Shown here piece by piece: positions 1-6,652 of a stretch of 9,825 nt of DNA. The notes below the pieces were generated by a model. It did not search any database. It saw only the letters and a program-made list of their open reading frames with translations, and was not told where the DNA came from. Both the position numbers and the translations under genes were made by a program. The stretch's first letter is position 1; each line of letters opens with the position of its first letter. The stretch spans positions 1-9,825 of the forward strand of contig CAYNXB010000088.1 in the NCBI GenBank assembly GCA_964401045.1, given 5' to 3'. The stretch comes from CAYNXB01 sp964401045 (GTDB lineage Bacteria; Pseudomonadota; Alphaproteobacteria; Sphingomonadales; Sphingomonadaceae).

Positions 1-1242
1 CGGCCGACCGCGCATCGAGCCCGAATTGTCGATCAGCAGCGTAACGACGGTATCCTTGAACTCCTGCTCGCGCTCGATCTTGTAGCTCAGCGAATGACCC
101 GGGCTGACGACCACGCGGGCGAGCCGCGCGGCATCGAGCAGCCCTTCTTCCTGGTCGAAATCCCACGATCGGTTCTGCCGCGCCATCAACCGCCGCTGGA
201 GCCGGTTGGCGAGCCGGGTGACGACGCCCTGCAGGCCGGTCAGCTGGCTGTCGAGGTAGGCGCGCAGGCGGTCGAGCTCCTCGTAGTCGCACAGCTCGGT
301 CGCCTCGACCACTTCGTCGAATTCCTCGGTGAAGACCTTGTAATCGAAGGTCGAGGGATCGTCGGTCCACGGCCGGTTCGGGCGGACCGGCATCATGCCT
401 TCCTCGCCCTCCTCGCCGGGATCGCCCTCGGCCATCTCGGTTTCCTGCTCCGTCTCGCCGTCGGGCTCGCCGTCTTCGTCGCCTTCGGTGGTCTCGCCGG
501 CCATCTCGGTCGCGCGATCCTCGGACGCTTCCTCGGAGCCGTCGTCCTTCTCGCCCTTGTCCTCGTCGCCGAACTCGTCGCTGTCCTGATCCTCCGGCGG
601 CAGGTCCACTTCCTCGCCGCGCGTCAGGTCGAGGTGGCGCAGCATTTCGAGCGAAAGCTGCTGGAACGCCTGCTGATCGCCAAGCAGATCGCCCAAGCGG
701 TCGAGATCGGTCCCGGCGCGCTTCTCGACGAACTTGCGCACCAGCTCGACCCCGGCTCGGGCGCGCTCGGGCGGAAGCTGGCCGGTGAGCTTTTCGCGCA
801 ACAGCAGCGCAACCGCAGAGGCGATCGGCACGTCCTCGGCGCTGTCGGCGCGCACGATTGGATCGCTGGCGGTGCGCTGCTCCAGCGCGGCGGCGAGGTT
901 ATCGCGGATGCCGGCGTAATCGCGCTCCCCCAGCGCCTCGTAACGGACACGCTCGATCGCGTCGTAGACCGCACGGGCATCGGGTTCGGCAGGCGTGTGG
1001 CGCTGGTGAATCGCGGCGTTGTGATGCCGCAGCCGCAGCGCGTAGGAATCGGCCGCGCCGCGCGCTTCCATCGCCTGCGCGCGCGGCAGGTTGCGGGCCG
1101 GCATCGGCACGCGGATGGAACTGCCCTGGATGCCTGGCGCCTCCGCGGTCCAGGTGACTTCACTCTCGTGATCGTGCGCGATCGCGCGGGTTGCCCCGGT
1201 CAGCGCCTGCTTGAACTTGTCGAGAACGGATTCGTCGGCCAC
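1..1242 (-). CDS. cobT: Cobaltochelatase subunit CobT, N-terminal 414 codons (C-terminus beyond window)
   Basis: CobT works with CobS (AAA+ ATPase) and CobN to insert cobalt into hydrogenobyrinic acid a,c-diamide in the aerobic cobalamin pathway, in the cytoplasm. The protein opens MADESVLDKFKQALTGATRA and has the family's LRLRHHNAAIH segment. A highly acidic Glu/Asp-rich linker follows at about residues 208-285. Then comes the conserved block RPWTDDPSTFDYKVFTEEFD, and the VWA domain starts with the MIDAS motif DNSGSM at residues 405-410 before the window ends. CobT is usually about 600 residues, so roughly the last third is missing. The GTG at 1242-1240 is chosen because the known N-terminus begins here; no good Shine-Dalgarno precedes it. 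It lies 44 bp downstream of the DUF4197 gene on the same strand, so read-through from that gene is possible. CobS and CobN are not in view. Identity is well supported; the start is a little less certain. Confidence 0.95.
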   Translation of the reverse strand, partial: MADESVLDKFKQALTGATRAIAHDHESEVTWTAEAPGIQGSSIRVPMPARNLPRAQAMEARGAADSYALRLRHHNAAIHQRHTPAEPDARAVYDAIERVRYEALGERDYAGIRDNLAAALEQRTASDPIVRADSAEDVPIASAVALLLREKLTGQLPPERARAGVELVRKFVEKRAGTDLDRLGDLLGDQQAFQQLSLEMLRHLDLTRGEEVDLPPEDQDSDEFGDEDKGEKDDGSEEASEDRATEMAGETTEGDEDGEPDGETEQETEMAEGDPGEEGEEGMMPVRPNRPWTDDPSTFDYKVFTEEFDEVVEATELCDYEELDRLRAYLDSQLTGLQGVVTRLANRLQRRLMARQNRSWDFDQEEGLLDAARLARVVVSPGHSLSYKIEREQEFKDTVVTLLIDNSGSMRGRP

Positions 1243-1286
1243 GGCGCGCGTATAAGCAGAGCGTGCGAAGCCGACTACCCCCGTTG

Positions 1287-1976
1287 CTAGAACGCCAGCG
1301 CAGCGCCCAGCGCCGCCGCGATCAACGGATCGTTGGCGCTCTGCGGATTGGCACGGATCGCGGCTTCCTCGACCCCGATCTCGTTCCAGATCGCATCGTC
1401 GACTTCACGGGAGAAATCGCGCGCCACGGTGGAAATATCCACGCCGGTGAACGCCGACAGAAGCTGGCCGACGAGCGGCTCGTTGGCGATGCGCAGCGCG
1501 TTGCCCACTTCGGGGACCATCGCCTCGACCAGCGACACGCCCATCTCCCCACGCAGGAACGCGGTAGCCGCGGTCGGACCGCCGCGAATCAGCGTCACCG
1601 CGTTGGCGATGCCGACCGTCCGCACCGCCTCCGCCACCAGCGGCGCGGCGCGGGTCGCGCCTTCCTCCGCGATATCGGCGAACGCGCTTTCGAGCCGGCG
1701 CTTGAATAGCGGCGACGTGAGGATCGCGGCCACCGCCCCGCCGCGCGATCCGAGAAAGCCGTTGAGCCCGATCCGCCCGACCTGATCGTCCCAGTAGCCG
1801 CCCGGCGCGGTCAGCCGGATGAAGGCGCGCTGGCTCGAGATGAGCAACAGCCGGCGGATCGCTTCGGTAAAGCTGATCTGCCCGGTCGACTGGCAGGCGG
1901 GCAGCAGGAGCAGCCCGGCGCCCGCAAGCGAACCGGCGATGAACTTGCGGCGGGGCACGGCAACCATCTCGCGCAT
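1287..1976 (-). CDS. DUF4197 family protein, predicted Tat-exported lipoprotein
   Basis: A protein of 229 residues whose function is unknown. The N-terminus has a twin-arginine motif (PRRKF, residues 8-12), a hydrophobic stretch, and a lipobox LPAC with the acceptor Cys at 28. Gln at +2 would favour sorting to the outer membrane. This suggests Tat export followed by lipid attachment. The rest resembles DUF4197: TEAIRRLL near the mature N-terminus, the APGGYWDD turn, the GGPTAATAFLR motif, and a helical C-terminal part with EEAAIRANPQS. The start is the ATG at 1976 because GAGGAG lies 8 nt upstream; the frame stays open to an ATG at 2021, which has no such site. Its stop is 44 bp from cobT, so the two may share a transcript, but nothing seen links it to cobalamin synthesis. 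Family assignment is by remembered motif pattern; the export signal is directly visible. Confidence 0.85.
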   Translation of the reverse strand: MREMVAVPRRKFIAGSLAGAGLLLLPACQSTGQISFTEAIRRLLLISSQRAFIRLTAPGGYWDDQVGRIGLNGFLGSRGGAVAAILTSPLFKRRLESAFADIAEEGATRAAPLVAEAVRTVGIANAVTLIRGGPTAATAFLRGEMGVSLVEAMVPEVGNALRIANEPLVGQLLSAFTGVDISTVARDFSREVDDAIWNEIGVEEAAIRANPQSANDPLIAAALGAALAF

Positions 1977-1984
1977 GTCAGGCT

Positions 1985-1990
1985 CTCCTC
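1985..1990 (-). promoter_or_regulatory. Shine-Dalgarno that fixes the DUF4197 start
   Basis: GAGGAG on the minus strand, 8 nt before the ATG at 1976. It favours this start over the in-frame ATG at 2021, whose extra 15 residues (Cys-rich, CHTCHSC) would sit awkwardly before the Tat signal. Confidence 0.7.
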
Positions 1991-2003
1991 GAATCCTGCA
2001 AGA

Positions 2004-2021
2004 GTGACAGGTGTGACACAC
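2004..2021. promoter_or_regulatory. Candidate operator: GTGACA direct repeat and GTGTGACACAC palindrome
   Basis: The 183-bp gap between the divergent DUF4197 gene and priA (1977-2159) holds two GTGACA copies at 2004-2009 and 2013-2018, 9 bp apart. The second is embedded in a perfect 11-nt dyad, GTGTG-A-CACAC (2011-2021). The position, 35-45 bp upstream of the DUF4197 ATG, suits a regulator or promoter element for that gene. I do not recognise the factor. A dyad this short can arise by chance in a gap of this size. No convincing -35/-10 pair was found for either gene. Confidence 0.25.
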
Positions 2022-2159
2022 TTCTAAACCGAAAACCGCTTTCCCGTCGCACGCCGCTCCAGCTGCCCGAAGCGAGCGCCGGACGCGGCGAGTAGGAAAA
2101 CACGTTCACCGCGGCCAAGCGTATTGCCATTACCCACCGCTGTCTCGATCTAGGCCCCG

Positions 2160-4325
2160 ATGGATCGTGTCCGCCTGCTGGTCTTCAACGCCGTGCTTCA
2201 TGCGCTCGACTACCGCGTGCCCGAGGGCATGCGGGTCGAACCCGGATCGGTGGTCGTCGCGCCACTGGGTCCGCGGCAGATTCTCGGGATCGTGTGGGAG
2301 CCCGGGCGGCTGGCGACCAGCGAGGTGCCGGACAGCAAGCTGCGCCCCCTGATCGGCGTGGTGCCGGTGCCGCCGCTCAAGCCGGAGCTGCGCCGGCTGG
2401 TCGAGTGGACAGCAGACTACTACTGCGCCTCGCTCGCCTCGGTGGCGCGGATGGTGCTCGCCTCGGGCGGCGCGCTGCGCGGGCCGGCGACGATGACCGA
2501 ATACCGCCTGACCGGCGGGACGCCGGAACGGATGACCCCGCAGCGCCTGGCCGCGATCGAAGCGCTTGACGGCGAGCAGGCGACGATCCGCGAGCTCGCC
2601 GGGATCGCAGGAGTCAGCGAAGGCGTGCTGCGCGGGCTGGTCAACCAGGGCGTGCTCGAACCGGTCTCGGTCGATACCGACCGGCCGTACAAGCGCGCCG
2701 ATGCCGGCCATGCCGAGCCCGAGCTGGCCAGGGAACAGCTGGCAGTCGCCGCGCGGCTGGTCGAAGCAACCAGGGACGGCGGATTCGCCCCGTTCCTGCT
2801 CGACGGCGTGACCGGTTCAGGCAAGACCGAAACCTATTTCGAAGCCATCGCACAGGCTCTCAGGGACGGGCGGCAAGTGCTTGTGCTGCTACCCGAAATC
2901 GCGCTCACCGAAGCATTCCTGCGCCGTTTCGAGGAGCGATTCGGCGCTCCACCGGTCACGTGGCACTCCGCGCTCAAATCGACCGAACGGCGGCGCGCAT
3001 GGCGCGCCATCGCCAGCGGAAACGCGCAAGTCGTGGTCGGCGCACGCTCGGCGCTGTTCCTGCCTTATGCAAACCTCGGCCTGATCGTGGTCGACGAGGC
3101 GCACGAGGTCAGCTTCAAGCAGGACGACGGCGTGCGCTACAACGCGCGCGACGTGGCAGTGATGCGCGCGCATTTCGAGGGGATTCCGGTGGTGCTCGCC
3201 AGCGCCACACCGGCGCTCGAAAGTCTTCAGATGGCAGCGAGCGGCATTTACGAGAAGCTCGACCTTCCCAGCCGGTTCGGCGGCGCCCAGCTGCCGCACA
3301 TCGAAGCGCTCGACCTGACCAAGCATCCGCCCGAACGCCAGCGCTGGCTTGCCCCGCCGCTGGTCGCGGCAATCGGCGAGCGACTGGAAAAGGGCGAGCA
3401 GTCGCTGCTGTTCCTCAACCGCCGCGGTTACGCCCCGCTGACCCTGTGCCGCCACTGTGGGTTCCGCTTCCAGTGCCCCAATTGCAGCGCGTGGCTGGTC
3501 GAGCACCGCCTCTCACGCCGGCTCGCGTGCCATCACTGCGGGCACGAAACCACCCCGCCCGACACGTGCCCGGAATGCGGCGAGCCCGAGTGCCTGGTCG
3601 CTTGCGGTCCGGGCGTGGAGCGGATTGCCGACGAGGTTGCCGAGCGCTTTCCCGAAGCGCGCATCGCCATCGCCACGTCCGACACGCTCAATTCGCCGGA
3701 CAAGGTCGGCGCGTTCGTCAGCGCGGTCGAGCAAGGGGCGGTCGATGTGATCGTCGGCACGCAGCTCGTCACCAAGGGGTTCCACTTCCCCGAGCTGACC
3801 CTGGTGGGCGTGGTCGATGCCGACCTGGGCCTCGAAGGCGGCGACTTGCGCGCGGCCGAGCGCAGTTACCAGCAGATCGCGCAAGTGGCCGGGCGCGCAG
3901 GGCGCGGGGCCAAGCCGGGCGAAGTGCTGATCCAGACGCGTCATCCCGAAGCGGCGGTGATCGCGGCGCTGGCAGCGGGCGATCGGGACGCGTTCTACGA
4001 AGCCGAAACCGAAGCCCGCCGCCACGCGGGCGCCCCGCCGTTCGGGCGCTGGGCGGCGATCATCGTTTCGAGCGAGGATGAGGCGGAAGCCAAGGAAGCC
4101 GCACGCGCACTCGGCGGCGTGCGACCGAACGTCGCCGACATCGCCATTCTGGGACCCGCTCCGGCCCCGTTGTCGCTACTGCGCGGGCGCTACCGCTACC
4201 GGTTGCTCGTCAACGCGCGTCGCTCGGCCGAACTCCAGCAAGTGATCCGCGACTGGCTCGGCGAGCTGACCTTCCCGCGCGGCGTGCGCGTCGCGGTCGA
4301 CATCGACCCCTACAGCTTCGTGTAG
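2160..4325 (+). CDS. priA: Primosomal protein N' (replication restart helicase PriA)
   Basis: PriA is a 3'-to-5' superfamily 2 DNA helicase that recognises stalled or collapsed forks and reloads the replicative helicase. The 721-residue protein is complete. The N-terminal 3'-end-binding domain carries RVPEGMRVEPGSVVVAPLG (about residues 19-37). Walker A is GVTGSGKT (216-223) and the Walker B box is DEAH (312-315). The zinc-binding insert has eight cysteines at 430, 433, 439, 442, 457, 460, 470 and 473, with the same spacing as E. coli PriA. Helicase lobe 2 has GTQLVTKGFHFPELTLVGVV, then VDADLGLEGGDLRAAER and QVAGRAGRG. An in-frame TAG at 2151-2153 rules out an upstream start at the ATG. Only a weak AGG precedes the ATG, so expression is probably low, as is usual for this protein. 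The last 16 bp overlap the convergent PEPM-family gene. Confidence 0.97.
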   Translation: MDRVRLLVFNAVLHALDYRVPEGMRVEPGSVVVAPLGPRQILGIVWEPGRLATSEVPDSKLRPLIGVVPVPPLKPELRRLVEWTADYYCASLASVARMVLASGGALRGPATMTEYRLTGGTPERMTPQRLAAIEALDGEQATIRELAGIAGVSEGVLRGLVNQGVLEPVSVDTDRPYKRADAGHAEPELAREQLAVAARLVEATRDGGFAPFLLDGVTGSGKTETYFEAIAQALRDGRQVLVLLPEIALTEAFLRRFEERFGAPPVTWHSALKSTERRRAWRAIASGNAQVVVGARSALFLPYANLGLIVVDEAHEVSFKQDDGVRYNARDVAVMRAHFEGIPVVLASATPALESLQMAASGIYEKLDLPSRFGGAQLPHIEALDLTKHPPERQRWLAPPLVAAIGERLEKGEQSLLFLNRRGYAPLTLCRHCGFRFQCPNCSAWLVEHRLSRRLACHHCGHETTPPDTCPECGEPECLVACGPGVERIADEVAERFPEARIAIATSDTLNSPDKVGAFVSAVEQGAVDVIVGTQLVTKGFHFPELTLVGVVDADLGLEGGDLRAAERSYQQIAQVAGRAGRGAKPGEVLIQTRHPEAAVIAALAAGDRDAFYEAETEARRHAGAPPFGRWAAIIVSSEDEAEAKEAARALGGVRPNVADIAILGPAPAPLSLLRGRYRYRLLVNARRSAELQQVIRDWLGELTFPRGVRVAVDIDPYSFV

Positions 4326-5068
4326 AGCGCCCGTGCGTCCTCGGTCAGGGCGTTCATCGCCTTATGCCATGGGCCGCCGCCCCAACTCACCCGCGCGACG
4401 CCGGCTCCAATGAGCGGGCGCCAGTCGGTAAGTTCGCGGAACATCATCACGTTGACCGGAAGCGGGCTGCGTTCGCACACCTCGGCGATCAGATCGACGT
4501 CGGTCAGGCCGGGAACGAAGAAGCTGCGTGCCCCGGCTTCGGCGTAAGCCGCACCGCGCTCGAGCGCCTCGCCGAACAGCCTGCGGTCGTTGGGGTTCTC
4601 ACCGGCGATCAGCTTTTGCAGGAACACGTCGGTGCGCGCGTTAACCCATAGGCCGCTCTCGACGACCGCTGCGACGCGCCTGGCCTGGTCCTCGATCGCG
4701 TGGAGCACGCCGCCGGCGCCGACTTCCTGATCCTCGAAATTGCATCCGACGACGCCGGTTTCCGCAAGATAGCGGGCATGGTCCGCAAGGCGCGGCGGGT
4801 CGACCGCGAAGCCGCCTTCGAAGTCAGCGGTGACCGGAACCTCGACCGCATCGACGATGCGCCGCACGCAATCGAGGAACAGGTTGAACGGGATCTTCTC
4901 GCCATCGGGAAAGCCCATCGCGCCGGCAAGCGAATGGCTGCCGGTGGCGAGCGCCGGCGCGCCGGCTTGGGCGACCGCCACCGCGCTCCCGGGATCCCAC
5001 ACGTTATAGAGCAGCACCGGATTGCCCGGCGTATGCAGGGCGGCGAAGGCGTCGAGCTTGGAAGTCAT
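4310..5068 (-). CDS. Isocitrate lyase/PEP mutase superfamily protein
   Basis: A 252-residue TIM-barrel enzyme of the ICL/PEP mutase superfamily, near the usual length for small members. Family landmarks are YNVWDPGSA (21-29), the substrate-pocket loop GSHSLAGAMGFPDGE (43-57), VTADFEGGF (79-87) in place of the usual D-x-D metal motif (here D82-x-E84), NFEDQ (110-114), and VNARTDVF (142-149). The K-[KR]-C-G-H lyase signature expected soon after the FEDQ motif is absent, so isocitrate or 2-methylisocitrate lyase activity is unlikely. Phosphonate chemistry or a hydrolase/lyase acting on an oxoacid remains possible; the substrate cannot be read from sequence. ATG 5068 overlaps the ada stop as ATGA, with GGGAG 8 nt upstream, so it is the third gene of the DUF1203-ada operon. 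The frame stays open upstream, but that part lies inside ada. The 3' end overlaps priA convergently. Confidence 0.88.
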   Translation of the reverse strand: MTSKLDAFAALHTPGNPVLLYNVWDPGSAVAVAQAGAPALATGSHSLAGAMGFPDGEKIPFNLFLDCVRRIVDAVEVPVTADFEGGFAVDPPRLADHARYLAETGVVGCNFEDQEVGAGGVLHAIEDQARRVAAVVESGLWVNARTDVFLQKLIAGENPNDRRLFGEALERGAAYAEAGARSFFVPGLTDVDLIAEVCERSPLPVNVMMFRELTDWRPLIGAGVARVSWGGGPWHKAMNALTEDARALYTKL

Positions 5069-6087
5069 GCGGTTTTCTCCCGCGCGAGCAGTTCGCGCTT
5101 GATGTCGAGCCCATAGGCATAGCCGCCAAGCGAGCCGTCCGAACGGATTACCCGGTGGCAGGGGATCAGGACAGCCACGTTGTTGGCGCCGTTGGCCGAA
5201 CCTGCCGCGCGCACCGCGCTCGGCGTGCCGGCAGCGGCGGCGATCTCGGCGTAGGAGCGAGTCTCGCCCGCAGGGATCTTGCGCAGTTCCTCCCACACCC
5301 GCTCCTGGAACGCGGTGCCCTTTACATCGAGCGGGATGTCCTGGCCGTTCCCGGGCCGCTCAACGGCTTCGATCACGCACTGGAGAAGCCGTGCGAAGTC
5401 AGCCCCGCCTTCCGCCAGTTCGGCATTGGGAAAACGACGCGCCAACTCCTCCGGCCCTTCGTTGAACGACAGCCGGCACACGCCCTTGTCGCTCGCCGCG
5501 ACGAGCATCGCCCCGAGCGAGGACGGCACCACCGCCCAGCGGATCGTCACGCCCGCGCCGCCGCGGGCCCATGCGGATGGCGCCATGCCCAGCTTTCCTT
5601 CCATTGCTTCATAGAACCGCGACGGGCTCTCGTAGCCCGCGTCGTAGATCGCCTCGGTCACGCGGCCATTGGCGCTCAGCGCCTCGCGCGCGCGTTCGGC
5701 CTTGAGCGCGCGGGCATAAGCGGCGGGCGAGAGGCCGGTGGCGCGGGTGAACACGCGCTGGAAATGGCTCGGCGAATAGCCGACGGCGTCGGCGAGATCG
5801 GCAAGCACCGGCACTTCCTCAGCCTCCTTTATCGCTCCGATGGCGCGCAGCACTGCCTTCTCGTCGCGCGCAACGTCGTCCGGCAGGCAGCGCTTGCATG
5901 GCCTCAGGCCGGCGTTGCGCGCCTCGGTACCGCCCGCGAAGAAGCGCACGTTGGCACGGCTCGGATGACGCGCGGCACACGACGGGCGGCAATAGATGCC
6001 GGTTGAGAGCACGCCGGTGACGAACTGCCCGTCGAACGCGCGATCGCGGCGCATCACCGCCGCCCAGGCTGTTTCGGCGTTTATCAT
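5065..6087 (-). CDS. ada: Bifunctional Ada: methylphosphotriester/O6-methylguanine-DNA methyltransferase and AraC-type regulator
   Basis: A full-length 340-residue Ada. The N-terminal zinc domain has YCRPSC (Cys33, Cys37) and PCKRC (Cys64, Cys67); by alignment to E. coli Ada, Cys33 matches the methylphosphotriester acceptor Cys38. An AraC-type helix-turn-helix region follows at about 85-175, with ADAVGYSPSHFQRVF and a second helix around EAIYDAGYESPSRFYE. The C-terminal suicide methyltransferase has the IPCHRVI active site with acceptor Cys310, preceded by AVRAAGSANGANN. In E. coli, a methylated N-domain turns Ada into an activator of the adaptive response; all needed parts are present here, so self-activation of this operon is a fair inference. 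ATG 6087 is chosen because its first bases overlap the DUF1203 stop (ATGA) and GGAGG lies 4 nt upstream; an in-frame ATG at 6126 would overlap DUF1203 more deeply and adds residues unlike Ada. The gene ends in an ATGA overlap with the PEPM-family gene. Confidence 0.96.
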   Translation of the reverse strand: MINAETAWAAVMRRDRAFDGQFVTGVLSTGIYCRPSCAARHPSRANVRFFAGGTEARNAGLRPCKRCLPDDVARDEKAVLRAIGAIKEAEEVPVLADLADAVGYSPSHFQRVFTRATGLSPAAYARALKAERAREALSANGRVTEAIYDAGYESPSRFYEAMEGKLGMAPSAWARGGAGVTIRWAVVPSSLGAMLVAASDKGVCRLSFNEGPEELARRFPNAELAEGGADFARLLQCVIEAVERPGNGQDIPLDVKGTAFQERVWEELRKIPAGETRSYAEIAAAAGTPSAVRAAGSANGANNVAVLIPCHRVIRSDGSLGGYAYGLDIKRELLAREKTA

Positions 6088-6560
6088 GCCACCTCCATAT
6101 AGCGCTCGATCCGGGCGGAAAAACACCCATGCCCGGCATTGTGCGCGTCAATATGGTCGACATGCGGATCGGCCAGCAGCGCGCGGATCGCGGCATCGTG
6201 CCCGTCGGGGGGAGACACGCGGGAGGCGACGATGTCGCCCGCAGCATCGAGCGCCCGCAGGCTCAGGGTGCGGGTCTCGAATACCGGGGGCGTGCGATCG
6301 ACCAGTGTCGCCGCATCGCCGGCCTTTTCGCGAATGAGGATGGCGTGGGTGGCTCGATAAGGCCCATCGACGTCATTGCTGACGTGGTTGAGCAGGATCA
6401 GCGATTCGCCCACGGCAGCATCCTCCAGGCTCACCCGGCAGGGAAAGCGGGGATTGTCCGCGATCACGCGCCGCGCGCCGTGGCGAGCCAGAGCCTCGTC
6501 ATCCATTGGGAAAAAGCGTTCGAACGGTGCCCGGTCGAGTCCCTTGATGCGATACGTCAT
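6084..6560 (-). CDS. DUF1203 domain protein, first gene of the ada operon
   Basis: A small protein of 158 residues with no signal peptide or membrane segment, so probably cytoplasmic. It resembles DUF1203: PCRVSLEDAAVGE (40-52), a central GPYRATHAILIRE strand region (66-78), and the C-terminal motif HNAGHGCFSARIER (140-153). Cys41, His140 and Cys146 stand out as potentially functional, but the family has no established activity that I know of. The start is ATG 6560, with AAAGGA 6 nt upstream. The last codons read MEVA and the stop overlaps the ada ATG as ATGA; the same bases (GGAGGT, 6096-6091) serve as the ada ribosome site. Tight coupling to ada suggests a role in, or co-regulation with, the response to alkylation, which is inference only. 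It is transcribed divergently from the protease gene 92 bp away. Confidence 0.88.
   Translation of the reverse strand: MTYRIKGLDRAPFERFFPMDDEALARHGARRVIADNPRFPCRVSLEDAAVGESLILLNHVSNDVDGPYRATHAILIREKAGDAATLVDRTPPVFETRTLSLRALDAAGDIVASRVSPPDGHDAAIRALLADPHVDHIDAHNAGHGCFSARIERYMEVA
6091..6096 (-). promoter_or_regulatory. ada ribosome-binding site inside the end of DUF1203
   Basis: GGAGGT on the minus strand, 3-4 nt before the ada ATG and within the last codons of DUF1203. The spacing is short, so ada may rely on ribosomes terminating on DUF1203 at the ATGA overlap. Confidence 0.6.
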
Positions 6561-6652
6561 GGCCGTTCCTTTCTCGGGCCGTCCTACGCCTTGCCGCTCG
6601 GGCTCGCGTCCCGCGCCTTGCTTTCAAAGCCCGCGCGCGTCATTCCGCCGTC
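6561..6652. promoter_or_regulatory. Divergent promoter region between the DUF1203-ada operon and the protease gene
   Basis: These 92 bp must carry the promoters of both divergent units. They contain a perfect 11-nt dyad GCTTT-C-AAAGC at 6620-6630. On the minus strand this reads TTGAAAGCAAGG, where TTGAAA could be a -35 box and AAAGCAA loosely recalls the E. coli Ada site (AAT-N6-GCAA); the AAT half is not there. No clear -10 box is visible for either direction. Treat the Ada-site idea as a weak suggestion. Confidence 0.35.

Noticed and set aside
94..1290. 398-codon open frame on the plus strand
   Set aside because: It lies antisense to cobT; the minus strand gives clear CobT motifs, including DNSGSM. 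Long antisense frames are common in GC-rich genes with G/C third positions.
1977..2021. N-terminal extension of DUF4197 with CHTCHSC, like a metal-binding motif
   Set aside because: It is upstream of a well-spaced Shine-Dalgarno and ATG, and would push the Tat signal inward. It also covers the palindrome in the intergenic gap.
2960..4081. 373-codon plus-strand frame inside priA
   Set aside because: A shifted frame of priA; Arg- and Pro-rich translation, no motif.
5069..5296. Long N-terminal extension of the PEPM-family frame
   Set aside because: It lies within ada in another frame; the ATG at 5068 has a good ribosome site and fits family length.
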